The position numbers were made by a program, and so were the translations under genes. 64,000 bases of DNA from Spiribacter sp. 2438 (GTDB lineage Bacteria; Pseudomonadota; Gammaproteobacteria; Nitrococcales; Nitrococcaceae), in contig NZ_CP046046.1 of NCBI RefSeq assembly GCF_009676705.1, positions 682,001-746,000 of the forward strand, given 5' to 3'. Numbering within the stretch: position 1 is the stretch's first letter; each line of letters opens with the position of its first letter. Below the pieces are notes generated by a model. It was given only the letters and a program-made list of their open reading frames with translations. It made no database searches and was not told the DNA's origin. Positions 53,811-63,035 of the stretch are shown piece after piece.

Positions 53811-54572
53811 TCAAACAGCCCCGTATAATGACAAGGCGAAGTCGGGTTCACCATCCTTGGGTAGCGGCCCGAGCAAATGAGTCGGATAGTGCTTTACCCA
53901 TGGTGAATCGGCGTTTCGGTTTGGGTGGTTCACGCTATGCCATTCCAGTAATCGTAGCGGCATGCCTTCTGGATGTATGGCTGCTACGTCAAAGAATAGT
54001 TCTTCAAAATCGCCATAATTTCCGCCAAAGCCAGTTCCTGGGCGGATGATCGCGACAATCCTCGGCAGTATTTTCTGTTCGATATACAGTGCCTGATAGG
54101 TAGCTACACCCTCACCGCGAATATAGAGCAGGCTGAATGACGCGGGACCATGTGTGTCGTCGAGCTCTTGGTCGCGTTTCAGAATAAACCACGTTGCGAA
54201 TGCTGTAATGGGGTTAGCATTCGTTAGGCGCATGGCGAAGTTGTATCGCTCCATTAACCCCGGATGGAACGATTCAGGTAGGCGTGGAGCCCAACCATTT
54301 GGAATCAAATCCTCCTTAACCAAGCGCCGCTGACCAAAGATCTGATAACCCCGAAATGGTTCGAGTATGAACGTCTCGTCCAATTTTTCCACGGAGGTTA
54401 TGGTATCGACATACACAAAACTATTAACCCCGAGGCGCTTTGCGTGACGCACTGGGCTGCCATCAACGCCTGCGGCAGGATAGAAAAGAGAATCTGCCAA
54501 AATCTCCTGCAATGGCAGACTGTTACTTGCATCTAAGCGATTTTGTATTTCGGTGGTTAACCAATCCTTCAT
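53811..54572 (-). CDS. Hypothetical island protein
   Basis: 253 aa from the ATG at 54572, chosen because GGGAGG lies about 11 bases upstream; ATGs at 54620 and 54707 have no such site. Visible segments: LPLQEILADSLFYPAAGVDG, RLGVNSFVYVDTITSVEKLD, GERIVA-like loops absent, and AFATWFILKRDQELDDTHGP. No catalytic motif or domain is recognised. It runs opposite to its neighbours and stands alone within the defence-like island. Confidence 0.6.
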   Translation of the reverse strand: MKDWLTTEIQNRLDASNSLPLQEILADSLFYPAAGVDGSPVRHAKRLGVNSFVYVDTITSVEKLDETFILEPFRGYQIFGQRRLVKEDLIPNGWAPRLPESFHPGLMERYNFAMRLTNANPITAFATWFILKRDQELDDTHGPASFSLLYIRGEGVATYQALYIEQKILPRIVAIIRPGTGFGGNYGDFEELFFDVAAIHPEGMPLRLLEWHSVNHPNRNADSPWVKHYPTHLLGPLPKDGEPDFALSLYGAV

Positions 54573-55041
54573 CTTGCTGAGCCTCCCATAAAGTCCCGCG
54601 ACTAGCTTATTCACCGCCATGGGATATGCGTGAGTTTTCCGTGGTTTTGTTATACTTTCACAGAGGTTGCAGAGGATACCTGACAAGTGCGTCAGAGGAT
54701 GTCGCACGGGTTGGTTTCAAAGTGGATCTGGTATAAGAGAAGCTCAAAGCCCGCCATTATGAGCGGCGTGATTTGCGAAGCCGCGCTCTTTGTCTGCTGG
54801 TCGGGCGCTGTTAACAGATGGCGCGAACATCACGGTGCCTTTGACGATCTCTTTGTTTTTGTAGCACTCCGACGAGGAATCGGGGGTTCCCATGTGCCCC
54901 GTCGTAGAGGATCTTGGATCGGGGCAGGGGAGAGGGGCAGCGTAGAACCGGACGACATTATTTGTCGCAGGTGCGTGATAGTTTGCGGTTGTATTTTGCA
55001 GTTGTCGATCTAGGATAGCTAAATTATCAAGGATGAGAGGT
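54573..55041. other. 469-bp divergent intergenic region
   Basis: Between the unknown minus-strand gene and the Mre11/Rad50-like operon. It is A/T-rich near 54640 (TTTTGTTATACTTTC), which could hold the minus-strand promoter. No gene is supported. Confidence 0.3.
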
Positions 55042-55323
55042 ATGGAAACAATGGAGCAAGACTTGCAGGGTGGCAACGCGACAGAGCGAAAAAATCTCAC
55101 TCTAGAAGCCTTTGATGAAACAAGAGTTCGTCTCGCTAGGTTACTTCGGCTTATCGAGTTAGGAGCGCCGCAGTTCATGATCGATAACGAATATCACTGG
55201 TTCCAAACGGAGGTACGTCGCGCCGACCAGCGAGTGCGAGGGATAGAGCTGACGCCATACACGCAAAAGCAACAAGCAGAGTTGGATATGCTAGCAGAGA
55301 TCGAGCGTCTCGATGACGATTAA
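55042..55323 (+). CDS. Small helical protein leading the Mre11/Rad50-like operon
   Basis: 93 aa from the ATG at 55042 with AAGGATGAGAGGT upstream. It is predicted helical and charged: NLTLEAFDETRVRLARLLRL, YHWFQTEVRRADQRVRGIEL, QQAELDMLAEIERLDDD. Its end overlaps the nuclease start by 11 bases, so the three genes are coupled. No family recognised; an adaptor or DNA-end protein is possible. Confidence 0.65.
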   Translation: METMEQDLQGGNATERKNLTLEAFDETRVRLARLLRLIELGAPQFMIDNEYHWFQTEVRRADQRVRGIELTPYTQKQQAELDMLAEIERLDDD

Positions 55324-56455
55324 GTTTATCCATACATCTGACTGGCAGATCGGCAAGGTATTCCGTTTCGTCGATGACGGCACAATGGGGCTTCTTCAGG
55401 AGGCACGACTTGCAGCGATCACCCGGCTAGGTGATATAGCGGTTGAACAGGGTGCCAGTCATGTGTTGGTTGCGGGTGATGTCTACGACATGGAGGCACT
55501 ATCCCCCCGTTCCCTCAATCAGCCGCTGGAACGCATGCGGAGATTTGAAAACGTTACCTGGCATTTGATGCCCGGCAACCACGATCCGAACCGCCCTCAC
55601 GGCCTCTGGGACCAGTTCCAGCGAAATAGAGTCCCGGAAAATGTAGTGCTGCACCTGTCGGCCGAACCGAGGATTTTTAACGGAGATGGCTTTGCAGTGC
55701 TTCCGGCGCCTCTTCAGTACCGGCACACCCTGCGAGATCCCACTGAATACATGGATAAAGTGGAAACACCGGCCGGAATTATCCGTATAGGTCTGGCGCA
55801 CGGCACGGTCAAGGGGTTTGGCTCGGATGACAAGGACATCTCGAACTACATTAGCCCGGAAAGGCCGAAGGCGGCGGGGCTTGCTTATTTGGCACTGGGC
55901 GACTGGCATGGACAGAAGAAAATCAACGAGAAGGTCTGGTACAGCGGCACACATGAAACGGATGGGTTCGAGGTCGCTGGTGGTGGTCAGGCGCTGTTGG
56001 TTGAAATCCAAGGAGCTGATTCTGGACCCGTCGTTACACCGATCGAGACCGGCCAATATCGGTGGATGACGTACCGTGAACAAATTAACAGCCGTGAAGA
56101 TATCGATACTCTCGTCAAGACCTTGCGTGGCAGTGAAGGTGATCTGAACCGAATTCTGGTGCGCCTTGTTGTTGAGGGTGCGGTTTCACTTCAGGACCGA
56201 CAGTTTTTTGAACAACAGATCGTGGATCAGGTTTCAGCAGCTTTCGGTTACCTGCGAGTCGACGATACTGGGCTGTTTCCTCGACCCAACGACCAAGACC
56301 TCGAGCAGATCGATCGAGGTGGTTTCGTGCGAACGGCCGCCGATGTCCTTCGGAAAAAGGCCGAGGATAAAAGTGACTCCGAGCACGAGGTTGCTGCATT
56401 GGCGCTCCAGCGTCTGTTCGTTGAGCACATGAAATTACAGAATAGCAGCCAATGA
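55313..56455 (+). CDS. Mre11/SbcD-like metallophosphoesterase
   Basis: 380 aa calcineurin-like nuclease. Motifs: FIHTSDWQIGKVF (the usual DxH is D-W-Q, so the first His is replaced by Gln), VLVAGDVYDMEAL, LMPGNHDPNR, GLAHGTVKGFG and LALGDWHGQKKI. The D-x-Q variant occurs in YhaO-type relatives, so activity is not excluded. The C-terminal part (residues 250-380) is the cap region. It is coupled to the Rad50-like gene by an ATGA overlap. Predicted to cut DNA ends with the ATPase partner. Confidence 0.85.
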   Translation: MTIKFIHTSDWQIGKVFRFVDDGTMGLLQEARLAAITRLGDIAVEQGASHVLVAGDVYDMEALSPRSLNQPLERMRRFENVTWHLMPGNHDPNRPHGLWDQFQRNRVPENVVLHLSAEPRIFNGDGFAVLPAPLQYRHTLRDPTEYMDKVETPAGIIRIGLAHGTVKGFGSDDKDISNYISPERPKAAGLAYLALGDWHGQKKINEKVWYSGTHETDGFEVAGGGQALLVEIQGADSGPVVTPIETGQYRWMTYREQINSREDIDTLVKTLRGSEGDLNRILVRLVVEGAVSLQDRQFFEQQIVDQVSAAFGYLRVDDTGLFPRPNDQDLEQIDRGGFVRTAADVLRKKAEDKSDSEHEVAALALQRLFVEHMKLQNSSQ

Positions 56456-59160
56456 AAATACGCTCCATCGCCGTCAATCAGTTCAAGAAATTCACAACGC
56501 CAATGCGTCTCGCCGATATTTGCGACGGCTTGAACATCGTTGTTGGTCCTAACGAGATGGGGAAGTCAACGTTGCTCGATGCGCTGCGTGCCGCGCTGTT
56601 TGAGAGATATAGTTCCAGGGCGCAGCCGATTAGAGCGCTTCAAAATGATCGAAATAAGGCGGCACCTGTTGTCGAGCTCGAATTCGAAATCGATGAAGAA
56701 GTTTATCGGGTCGGAAAACGGTTTTTAAAAAATGCCTACGCTCACTTGTGCTGTCCGGACGGACGAAAGCTGGAGGGTGATGAGGCCGAAGACAATCTGC
56801 GCCGCCTTCTTGGGTTCGATAGACCGGGCAATGTGGGTGCGACGCCCGAAACCCTTGGGATGTGGAATGTGCTTTGGGTTCAGCAAGGCCAGTCCTTTGG
56901 TGCGCTTGAACTGCCTGATAGCGCGCGATCAAACCTTCACAGCGCGCTTGAGTCGGAGGTCGGAGAGGTACTCGGTGGCCGGCGCGGACAGGGTTTGATC
57001 GACACAGTGCGCAAACAGCTCTCCGGCTTCCTCACTTCCAACGGTAATCCGCGAGGGAGCTACAAACAGCGAATTGAAGAGGTCGGGGAGCGGAGGTCTG
57101 AGCTCGAAACGCTGCAAGGTCGTCGTAGCGATCTCTCCCAAACCTTGGATCAATTGGAGGCAGCGCAGGAGAAATTGGCGCGGCTTTCATTGGGAGCGCA
57201 AGATCAGGAGGACAAGGAAGCGCTAGACCGGGCGCGGAGGAGACTCAGCGAGCTTGCCAAGCTGGAGTCAAGTATTGAGGCGGCGACGACTGATGTTGAG
57301 CTGAAGAAACGTAAGCTCGAACAGGCGGAAGCGGCTATTGCCGAGCGTGGCGCTTTGAGGGATCAAATCAAGAGCGAAGAAGCGGCCGTCCAGGCAGCGA
57401 AGAAGAAGCTCGACGAGGTTCGGCAGGCCGAGCAGGAGTTGAAGAAACAGGTCGAGAGTCTTCGCAATGATTCAAAGCAAGCTGAGGAAGTGGTCGCCGA
57501 GGGTGACAAAGCTGTGTCGATGGCCCGCCGCGTTCTCACTGCGGTTCAGCGTAGGGATCGTATCCGAGGGTTTCAGGAGCGGTACAAGAAAGCACAAGTG
57601 GCCGAGGCGAAGCAAAGAGACGCCCAACAGGGCGCGATGGCCATTTTCGTGACCAATGAGCGAATTGAACACATACGAGATGCGATGAGGCAGCTGGAAA
57701 TGTCCCGCTCCCGTCTTGCTGCTGCCGCCACTATCATTGCGTTCGATATGCCTTACGACCGCCTAAATAGGATCGAGGTCAATGGCGTGGCTCTTGGGGC
57801 CGGTCAGCCATCGATGGAAGCGGTTGAAGAGACGACCATCAGCATTCCCGATTACGGCAGCATTTCTATTCAGCCTGCGATTAAGGACCGAGACCGGCTT
57901 ATCGCACAGCAGCGTGACGCCGAAAACGTGCTTAAGGCGGCGTTGGAAGAGTGCAGCGTTAAATCGGTTGAAGATGCCGAGGCCCAATTTGCGAGGCGCG
58001 AAGAGCTTATACGTGAAGCAGAGTTCGCGCGACAGGAAGCTGAGCTGCATGCACCGGAGACAGATGAATACGCTGCTGGTGCCGAGCCGCTTTTTGACTA
58101 CATTACTCGCCTGAAGGCCATTCTCGAACGTGAGATGGCGGATCTCGAGATTGAGAACTTGCCATCCGAAACGGATGCTGAGCAGGCCGTGGAGGCTGCC
58201 GAGGGAAGCGCGCAGCAAGCAAGGGACACTCAGATCGCCGCGCGAGCGGCGCTTGCCGGCCCGGAAGGAGAGATGAGCCGGGTGCAGAACGAGTTAGGGA
58301 GTGTGCAGGAGCGATACGATGAGAGCCACAAACGTATCGATAAGCTGAAGATCAATCTGACTGAAGCCGAAAAGCAGGTTTCAGATAAGGATCTTGAGGC
58401 CGTTGTGGCGACCGCGCGTAAGGCGCTGGCGGATCAGGAGCGCGCTGTCTCAGAGCTGGAACGGCAGCGCAAAGATGAGACCTTGGAACAACTAGATGCG
58501 CGTATCGCCCGGTTGGAAACGGCGCTCCAAAAGCGCCGTGACAAGCGTTCTGGTTTGAAAGAGAAGGTTGTTCGGCTGCAGTCGCATGTAGAAGCGCTTG
58601 AGGGTGCGGGCTTAGATGAGTTGATTCAGAAGAAAGAACGCGAAGTGGAAATGGCCAGAGATCAGCTTCAGCGCCATGAGCGCGAAGTCGCCGTGCTTAC
58701 CCTGCTGTTATCTACATTGCAGTCTGCAGAGACCGATGCGAAGGAGCGCTATCTCTCGCCCGTCCTGCAACAAGTCCGTCGCTACTTGAAGTGTTTGTTT
58801 CCCAACGCTGAGATCGCTATTGATGAGAACTTCCATATCGTTGATGTCATTCGGGAGAATGGCCATAAAGAGTCTTTCGAACACTTGAGTATGGGAACGC
58901 AGGAGCAGATCGCTGTTCTCGTCCGTCTCGCTTTTGCAGAGATGCTTGTCGAAAAAGGCCATCCCGCGGCGGTAGTTTTAGATGATGCGCTGGTCTTTTC
59001 TGATGATCACCGAATGGAGCGCATGTTCGACATCCTAAATATGGTTGGGAAGAACGTTCAGGTCATCGTGTTGACTTGTCGTGAACAACTTTTCGAGGGT
59101 ATTGGTGGCAAGCACTTAGAATTGCAGCCTATTAATACGGATGAACTGCCTTCCGCATGA
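56452..59160 (+). CDS. Rad50/SbcC-like SMC ATPase without zinc hook
   Basis: 902 aa. Walker A VVGPNEMGKSTLLDALRAAL (about residues 31-50) and, at the C-terminus, the ABC signature FEHLSMGTQEQIAVLVRLAF and Walker B AAVVLDDALVFSDDHR. Long coiled coils (roughly 195-390 and 600-760) carry many Gln, Glu and Arg. Between them is a beta-rich insert (FDMPYDRLNRIEVNGVALGA and TTISIPDYGSISIQPA). No CxxC hook is present, unlike Rad50/SbcC. It resembles the YhaN-type branch. With the nuclease it likely forms a DNA-end-processing complex. Confidence 0.88.
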   Translation: MKIRSIAVNQFKKFTTPMRLADICDGLNIVVGPNEMGKSTLLDALRAALFERYSSRAQPIRALQNDRNKAAPVVELEFEIDEEVYRVGKRFLKNAYAHLCCPDGRKLEGDEAEDNLRRLLGFDRPGNVGATPETLGMWNVLWVQQGQSFGALELPDSARSNLHSALESEVGEVLGGRRGQGLIDTVRKQLSGFLTSNGNPRGSYKQRIEEVGERRSELETLQGRRSDLSQTLDQLEAAQEKLARLSLGAQDQEDKEALDRARRRLSELAKLESSIEAATTDVELKKRKLEQAEAAIAERGALRDQIKSEEAAVQAAKKKLDEVRQAEQELKKQVESLRNDSKQAEEVVAEGDKAVSMARRVLTAVQRRDRIRGFQERYKKAQVAEAKQRDAQQGAMAIFVTNERIEHIRDAMRQLEMSRSRLAAAATIIAFDMPYDRLNRIEVNGVALGAGQPSMEAVEETTISIPDYGSISIQPAIKDRDRLIAQQRDAENVLKAALEECSVKSVEDAEAQFARREELIREAEFARQEAELHAPETDEYAAGAEPLFDYITRLKAILEREMADLEIENLPSETDAEQAVEAAEGSAQQARDTQIAARAALAGPEGEMSRVQNELGSVQERYDESHKRIDKLKINLTEAEKQVSDKDLEAVVATARKALADQERAVSELERQRKDETLEQLDARIARLETALQKRRDKRSGLKEKVVRLQSHVEALEGAGLDELIQKKEREVEMARDQLQRHEREVAVLTLLLSTLQSAETDAKERYLSPVLQQVRRYLKCLFPNAEIAIDENFHIVDVIRENGHKESFEHLSMGTQEQIAVLVRLAFAEMLVEKGHPAAVVLDDALVFSDDHRMERMFDILNMVGKNVQVIVLTCREQLFEGIGGKHLELQPINTDELPSA

Positions 59161-59833
59161 TCAGTAACTCAAACCGTCACGGTGTTGTTTAGGTAATAAG
59201 TGAAATAACCGGACCCAACCCATTTTATTAAATAACTCTGGGGTCCACTGCAAGTGGGTACGATCACGACCCGATATCCACGCATTCTCATCCTTAAGAA
59301 TTTTGTTCTGCCGCACTGTGTTCGTTCGCGTAGCTCACACGGTCCCAATCCGGGTCGTCTCTAAACCATGCACAGGCACCGAAAACTTCTAGCTGTTACG
59401 TCCCGGATGATTCTTTTTCCCGAGGAGCTATCCTTTGTGGTGTGCACGCGAACTGCTGAACACTGTGCTCGAGAAGGCCCGACGTTGAACATCCGGTTGC
59501 ACGCCAACGCGACGACGACACCGAAGACGAGAGCGTACATTCAGTCATCCGACAAGAGCATCAGGGGGGTTCTACCCCACCACCGTGGACGGTCTCGTTA
59601 AGCGCCCTGATTCGACCGCGCGGGTGACAGATGAAAAATTGGCGCGGACGTCGCGTCGAGGCGGTGTATTCATAGGCTCATGGTCGACTGAGCCGCCGAT
59701 CGTATTTTGGGAAATACCATCTACGACAAAAGATGTCGTCGGGTATTAGTATTCTCTGGTCTTAGTTAGGGATGCTCAACAAGAATGAATAGGTCTCCTT
59801 AATGGTCGGGGATGTTCGAGGCGAAGGTGAGAG
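59161..59833. other. 673-bp gap with an IS481-type remnant
   Basis: At 59485-59570 the plus strand reads LNIRLHANATTTPKTRAYIQ and SSDKSIRGV, about 30 residues matching the start of the transposase at 49589 (MEIRLHKNATTTP). It then decays. The rest is A/T-rich with no gene I can support. Confidence 0.55.
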
Positions 59834-60133
59834 ATGGGTGTGAAGGCGCGCGAGGCCCGCAGCGATGAAATTTATGATCCGGTACGCGCCTCGCGGATAG
59901 CGAAGGCAGGCTTTAGCCTTATTTGTTCAGCGGTCCTTTTTTGTTTAGCAGCGTCGCTCATGGCTGGATGTTCTTCCTACCCTGTCAGTCAATCAGGAGC
60001 ACTGGACAGCGCGTGCGGGCAGATCGGGTGTAATACAGGTGGTTTGACTTTTTACCCACATGAACACCCGTGCGACCGCCCAGAACCTGGACAGCATTAT
60101 CGACTCGACTCTCTGGAATTGGAGTGCTTTTAG
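59834..60133 (+). CDS. Small lipoprotein A of the island lipoprotein cluster
   Basis: 99 aa. A long N-terminal leader (about 22 residues) precedes the hydrophobic stretch GFSLICSAVLFCLAASLMAG and the lipobox LMAGC (lipid Cys about residue 46). Short mature part with four more cysteines (SACGQIGCN, PCDRPE, ECF), so disulfides are likely. AAGGTGAGAG precedes the ATG. No family recognised. Confidence 0.55.
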   Translation: MGVKAREARSDEIYDPVRASRIAKAGFSLICSAVLFCLAASLMAGCSSYPVSQSGALDSACGQIGCNTGGLTFYPHEHPCDRPEPGQHYRLDSLELECF

Positions 60134-60184
60134 GTCAGCTTCATTACGAATAGCGCATTCGTACTGGACAAAGAGGAGACGGCG

Positions 60185-60685
60185 ATGAAGGAATTGAAAC
60201 ATTATTTAGCAGCGGTAGGCGTTGCTGCGGCTGCAGTCGGATGCTCAACCGTCTCCGAAGTAGAAGAACGCGACGCCTATGCACAGCCGAATTGGTATGT
60301 GGATTGCGCTGAATCTGGAGCTGAAGGCCGATTTTGGTGGAGAGAAGAGTATGTCTATGCCTGTGGTTTGGGTGAGAGTCGATTTGTGCAAGCGGCAGAA
60401 GAGGAGATGTATGCGATCGCACTCAATAACTTTGCCAGAAGAATGAGCGGTACCGTCGATTCTCGTACAAGTGTTTATTTTGAAGATGGAGCTAAAAGTT
60501 CCACCTCCTCGATAACTTATTCTGTCGATACCACCCTGATCCGCGAACATGTAACTGAAGAAAAAGCGACCTTTCGGCATGGTGGGAGTTTCCACACCTT
60601 CGTCCGGCTGAAAATGGCAAGAAGCACGTTCGAGAATCTTATGGAGGAAGCTTCCAATGAAAGGCGTCGCGGTCGCAATGGCTAG
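60185..60685 (+). CDS. Lipoprotein B, LPP20-like
   Basis: 166 aa with GAGGAG upstream. Lipobox AAVGCSTV at residue 20. The mature part has QPNWYVDCAESG, VYACGLGESRFVQAAEEEMY and AIALNNFARRMSGTV. This order (W-Y near the start, G-x-G-x-S, helix ending ARRMS) resembles LPP20 lipoproteins of Gram-negative bacteria. It overlaps the next gene by 29 bases. Confidence 0.65.
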   Translation: MKELKHYLAAVGVAAAAVGCSTVSEVEERDAYAQPNWYVDCAESGAEGRFWWREEYVYACGLGESRFVQAAEEEMYAIALNNFARRMSGTVDSRTSVYFEDGAKSSTSSITYSVDTTLIREHVTEEKATFRHGGSFHTFVRLKMARSTFENLMEEASNERRRGRNG

Positions 60686-60980
60686 CATCATCGTAGCTGG
60701 TTGTAGTACGACAATCCCGGAACAGCCGCTAGGACAGTATTGCTACACGGACAAGGAGCTGCAAGTCGTTGATGATGAGATTACCTCATCGCAGGCAGTG
60801 ATCAAATGTTCCGACAAGCCGAAAGTAAATCATGTAACCAGGTCTGCTGGTGTATCAAAAGAGTGCAGATCTTATCGCCACACGATCAGACAAAAAGGTG
60901 TTACGCGGCATGTCAAGGGTTTCCTCTGCAAATTCCCGGATGGTACTTGGGAGCCTGTTAATGGTGTTTTCGCTTATTAG
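60657..60980 (+). CDS. Lipoprotein C of the cluster
   Basis: 107 aa with GGAGG about 10 bases upstream, inside the end of the previous gene. Lipobox IVAGCSTT. The mature part has four further cysteines (GQYCYTD, VIKCSDK, KECRSYR, FLCKFPDGTW). No family recognised. The overlap suggests translational coupling to lipoprotein B. Confidence 0.6.
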   Translation: MKGVAVAMASIIVAGCSTTIPEQPLGQYCYTDKELQVVDDEITSSQAVIKCSDKPKVNHVTRSAGVSKECRSYRHTIRQKGVTRHVKGFLCKFPDGTWEPVNGVFAY

Positions 60981-61353
60981 CGGATGCACCGCCAGTAATG
61001 GGTCATATTATGGTCAGATTAGCACCGCAGATGGTTATTACTCCAACGATTCCATGATTGGTATCATAGCGAATATCACTCGGCACAACGCTTATTCAGT
61101 CCCGCGCGGGAGTCGCGATCAGCACGAGCAATGTGTTTACTTCGCGTTGGATCATCTTTTCTTGGGTGAAAAGTGCGACTGGTACTCGTCAAACGGGTCT
61201 ACAAAAGGACAGGTGGAGGTGGTGGCGCATAGAGAGCAGGAGGGCAGCTACTGCACGACGCTATATAACTCGGTATTTCATCGCGATTCCTGGAAAAACT
61301 GGCAAGAGACAGCGTGCAGGACTCGCGGTCAATGGCGATTTGTGAGTAGGTAA
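60910..61353 (+). CDS. Lipoprotein D of the cluster
   Basis: 147 aa from the ATG at 60910, or 137 aa from 60940. The signal and lipobox are SLLMVFSLISGCTAS. The frame overlaps the previous gene by 71 bases in another frame, unusual but with consistent lipoprotein features in both. The mature part has GSYYGQISTADGYYSNDSMI and cysteines in EQCVYFALDH, GEKCDWYS, SYCTTLYN and TACRTRG. No family recognised. Confidence 0.55.
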   Translation: MSRVSSANSRMVLGSLLMVFSLISGCTASNGSYYGQISTADGYYSNDSMIGIIANITRHNAYSVPRGSRDQHEQCVYFALDHLFLGEKCDWYSSNGSTKGQVEVVAHREQEGSYCTTLYNSVFHRDSWKNWQETACRTRGQWRFVSR

Positions 61354-61577
61354 TCTGGTAGTCCCCAAATCTATAACCGGGGCGATGAGTAGAGTTTATC
61401 AGGTGGCCATGACTACCTCCTGTTTCGGGGTTGTTAAGGGCCATCTGATGATCTGGAAAACTAGGTTAACGGACACCGGCATGAATAAGTATCTTACACT
61501 AATCCAAATATTTTTGCCTGGAATAGACTTTTCGTCTCCTACGCAGGTACCGACGCATCTGAATCAAGGAGGAATGT

Positions 61578-62477
61578 ATGTCAATTGAGGATCTCGCGGG
61601 CAGTTTAAGGAAAGCCACCGGAGGGGTACCACCTGCTTCGTCTGGGTCAGGCGCATCAGGCGGCGGAGATATGCCACCTTGGCTGGTTAAATTCATCCTT
61701 CTTGCAGTTGGTATATTCATTCTATCGGCCTTTTTGCCAATAGAGTTGATCGTTCTTATTGCTATTGGTTACGGAGCCCTTTTTATCTATGCACGTTTTT
61801 TTTACCCGAACAGATTTCTTGCCCGTATTGAATCAGAGGTGGCCGAAGAGGGGCAGCAGAAAAGGACTGCTATTTACCGGGAAGTAGGGCTATATCCTAC
61901 GAGAGATTCCAACAGCCTAGTCAGTCGAGGGTATGTGTGCCCAGAACTCGGCCTTTACGTTCTCATCGCTCCGAGAAGCACCCTGTTACAAGGCGAAGAG
62001 GAAATCCCTGCGTCGACTCACCGAGCCGCTGCAGAGTCAACCTCTGAGTATGATACCTCTTGGCGGCTATTGTCTCATGAAGAAGCGACAACTATTTGCG
62101 ATAAGCTAATTGAGGTCGCGGACTCTTTGAATTACACAATAACGAGAACTGGAGCAACGATTCTCTCTAAGATCGGGGGTAAAAAAGCTATATTTGAGAA
62201 AATGGAAATTTTTGAGCCTGTTATCGAGGGTGTCACAGCGTCGGAGCAGCGGCACGGGGAAGACCGTGATTTCAGTTACGATATTCAATATGAGATCGAT
62301 GATTCCGGCTTGGTGTCAGAAGTGACGAAGAACATTGGCATTACTGGCGGCCATCGTATGCTTACCGTATGTGCTGACATGAGACAGGTAATGGACAGCA
62401 AAGCGTTTCAGCGTTCGGTTACCGTTGAGGAACTGTCGGGAGGGCTATCTGAAATCAATAAATATAATACTGCCTAA
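61578..62477 (+). CDS. Membrane-anchored cytoplasmic-domain protein of the lipoprotein cluster
   Basis: 299 aa with AAGGAGG upstream. A Gly/Ser-rich N-terminal linker (PASSGSGASGGGDMPPW) precedes two membrane segments (VKFILLAVGIFILSAFLPIE, LIVLIAIGYGALFIYARFFY). The large C-terminal domain has no catalytic motif I recognise; segments include TRDSNSLVSRGYVCPELGLY and NIGITGGHRMLTVCADMRQV. It follows the lipoproteins after 224 bases and may be their inner-membrane partner. Confidence 0.6.
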   Translation: MSIEDLAGSLRKATGGVPPASSGSGASGGGDMPPWLVKFILLAVGIFILSAFLPIELIVLIAIGYGALFIYARFFYPNRFLARIESEVAEEGQQKRTAIYREVGLYPTRDSNSLVSRGYVCPELGLYVLIAPRSTLLQGEEEIPASTHRAAAESTSEYDTSWRLLSHEEATTICDKLIEVADSLNYTITRTGATILSKIGGKKAIFEKMEIFEPVIEGVTASEQRHGEDRDFSYDIQYEIDDSGLVSEVTKNIGITGGHRMLTVCADMRQVMDSKAFQRSVTVEELSGGLSEINKYNTA

Positions 62478-62550
62478 CCGTCGGATATTTGAATATGCCT
62501 CTCAAATTCCCGTTGTCAAATTCCTGATCAAGGTAAAAAGGAGATTCATT

Positions 62551-62700
62551 ATGGCGACATATACGTTTATCGGTGCGGTAAGGCTCCCCGGTGGGGGAAG
62601 GCAGGATGTAGAAGTCCAAGCGGGAGGTGCTTTGCAAGCTAGGAAACTCCTAGAAATGCAATATGGGAAATCAAATGTCATCGGCATCCGTCCCAAATAA
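62551..62700 (+). CDS. 49-aa conserved-looking protein
   Basis: AAAGGAGATTCATT before the ATG is a strong ribosome site. Sequence: MATYTFIGAVRLPGGGRQDV, EVQAGGALQARKLLEMQYGK, SNVIGIRPK, a beta-beta-alpha-beta pattern. Proteins of this shape are common as small ORFs near membrane clusters but have no assigned role. The hairpin after it (62719-62762) may end the transcript. Confidence 0.55.
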   Translation: MATYTFIGAVRLPGGGRQDVEVQAGGALQARKLLEMQYGKSNVIGIRPK

Positions 62701-62718
62701 GAAATTTGTTGTGGCGCC

Positions 62719-62762
62719 CTCCAGATCTGCACAGGTTAAAGTGCGGATTTCAGGAGGGCATT
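62719..62762. terminator. Imperfect hairpin after the 49-aa gene
   Basis: GCCCTCC at 62719 pairs with GGAGGGC near 62755, with an additional AGATCTGCAC/GTGCGGATTT match inside. There is no U-tract, so it could be a terminator or a mobile-element end. Confidence 0.35.
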
Positions 62763-62800
62763 ATGAGCGGCGAAGTACCCGGCAAACGCTAGACAAAGAA

Positions 62801-63035
62801 GTGATCTTGCCCAGTAACAGTGGACACTCGATTAAGTCGCTATCCGGGCTTCGAACGCATCGGGGCTGATGTATCCGAGGGCAGAATGGCGACGGGTTCG
62901 GGGTACTCCACTCCGATGTACTGGAAAAGGGCTTGGGGCTTGGCGCAGGGCACCGGGGGTGGATCAGGGCCACCCCAGGGAGGCTCTCGACCTTCTGGCT
63001 TTTGGGAGAAGCTGGCACATCCATGGCACATTCAA
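62801..63035 (-). pseudogene. IS3-family end, second decayed copy
   Basis: 62801-62901 is identical over 101 bases to 19546-19646 (the IS3 end and last codons of orfB). Then similarity falls sharply: 62902-63035 still follows the same order (GGAAAAGGGCTTGG...) with many substitutions and frame changes. It marks the right end of the accessory island; the remaining bases to the tRNA hold no gene. Confidence 0.7.
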
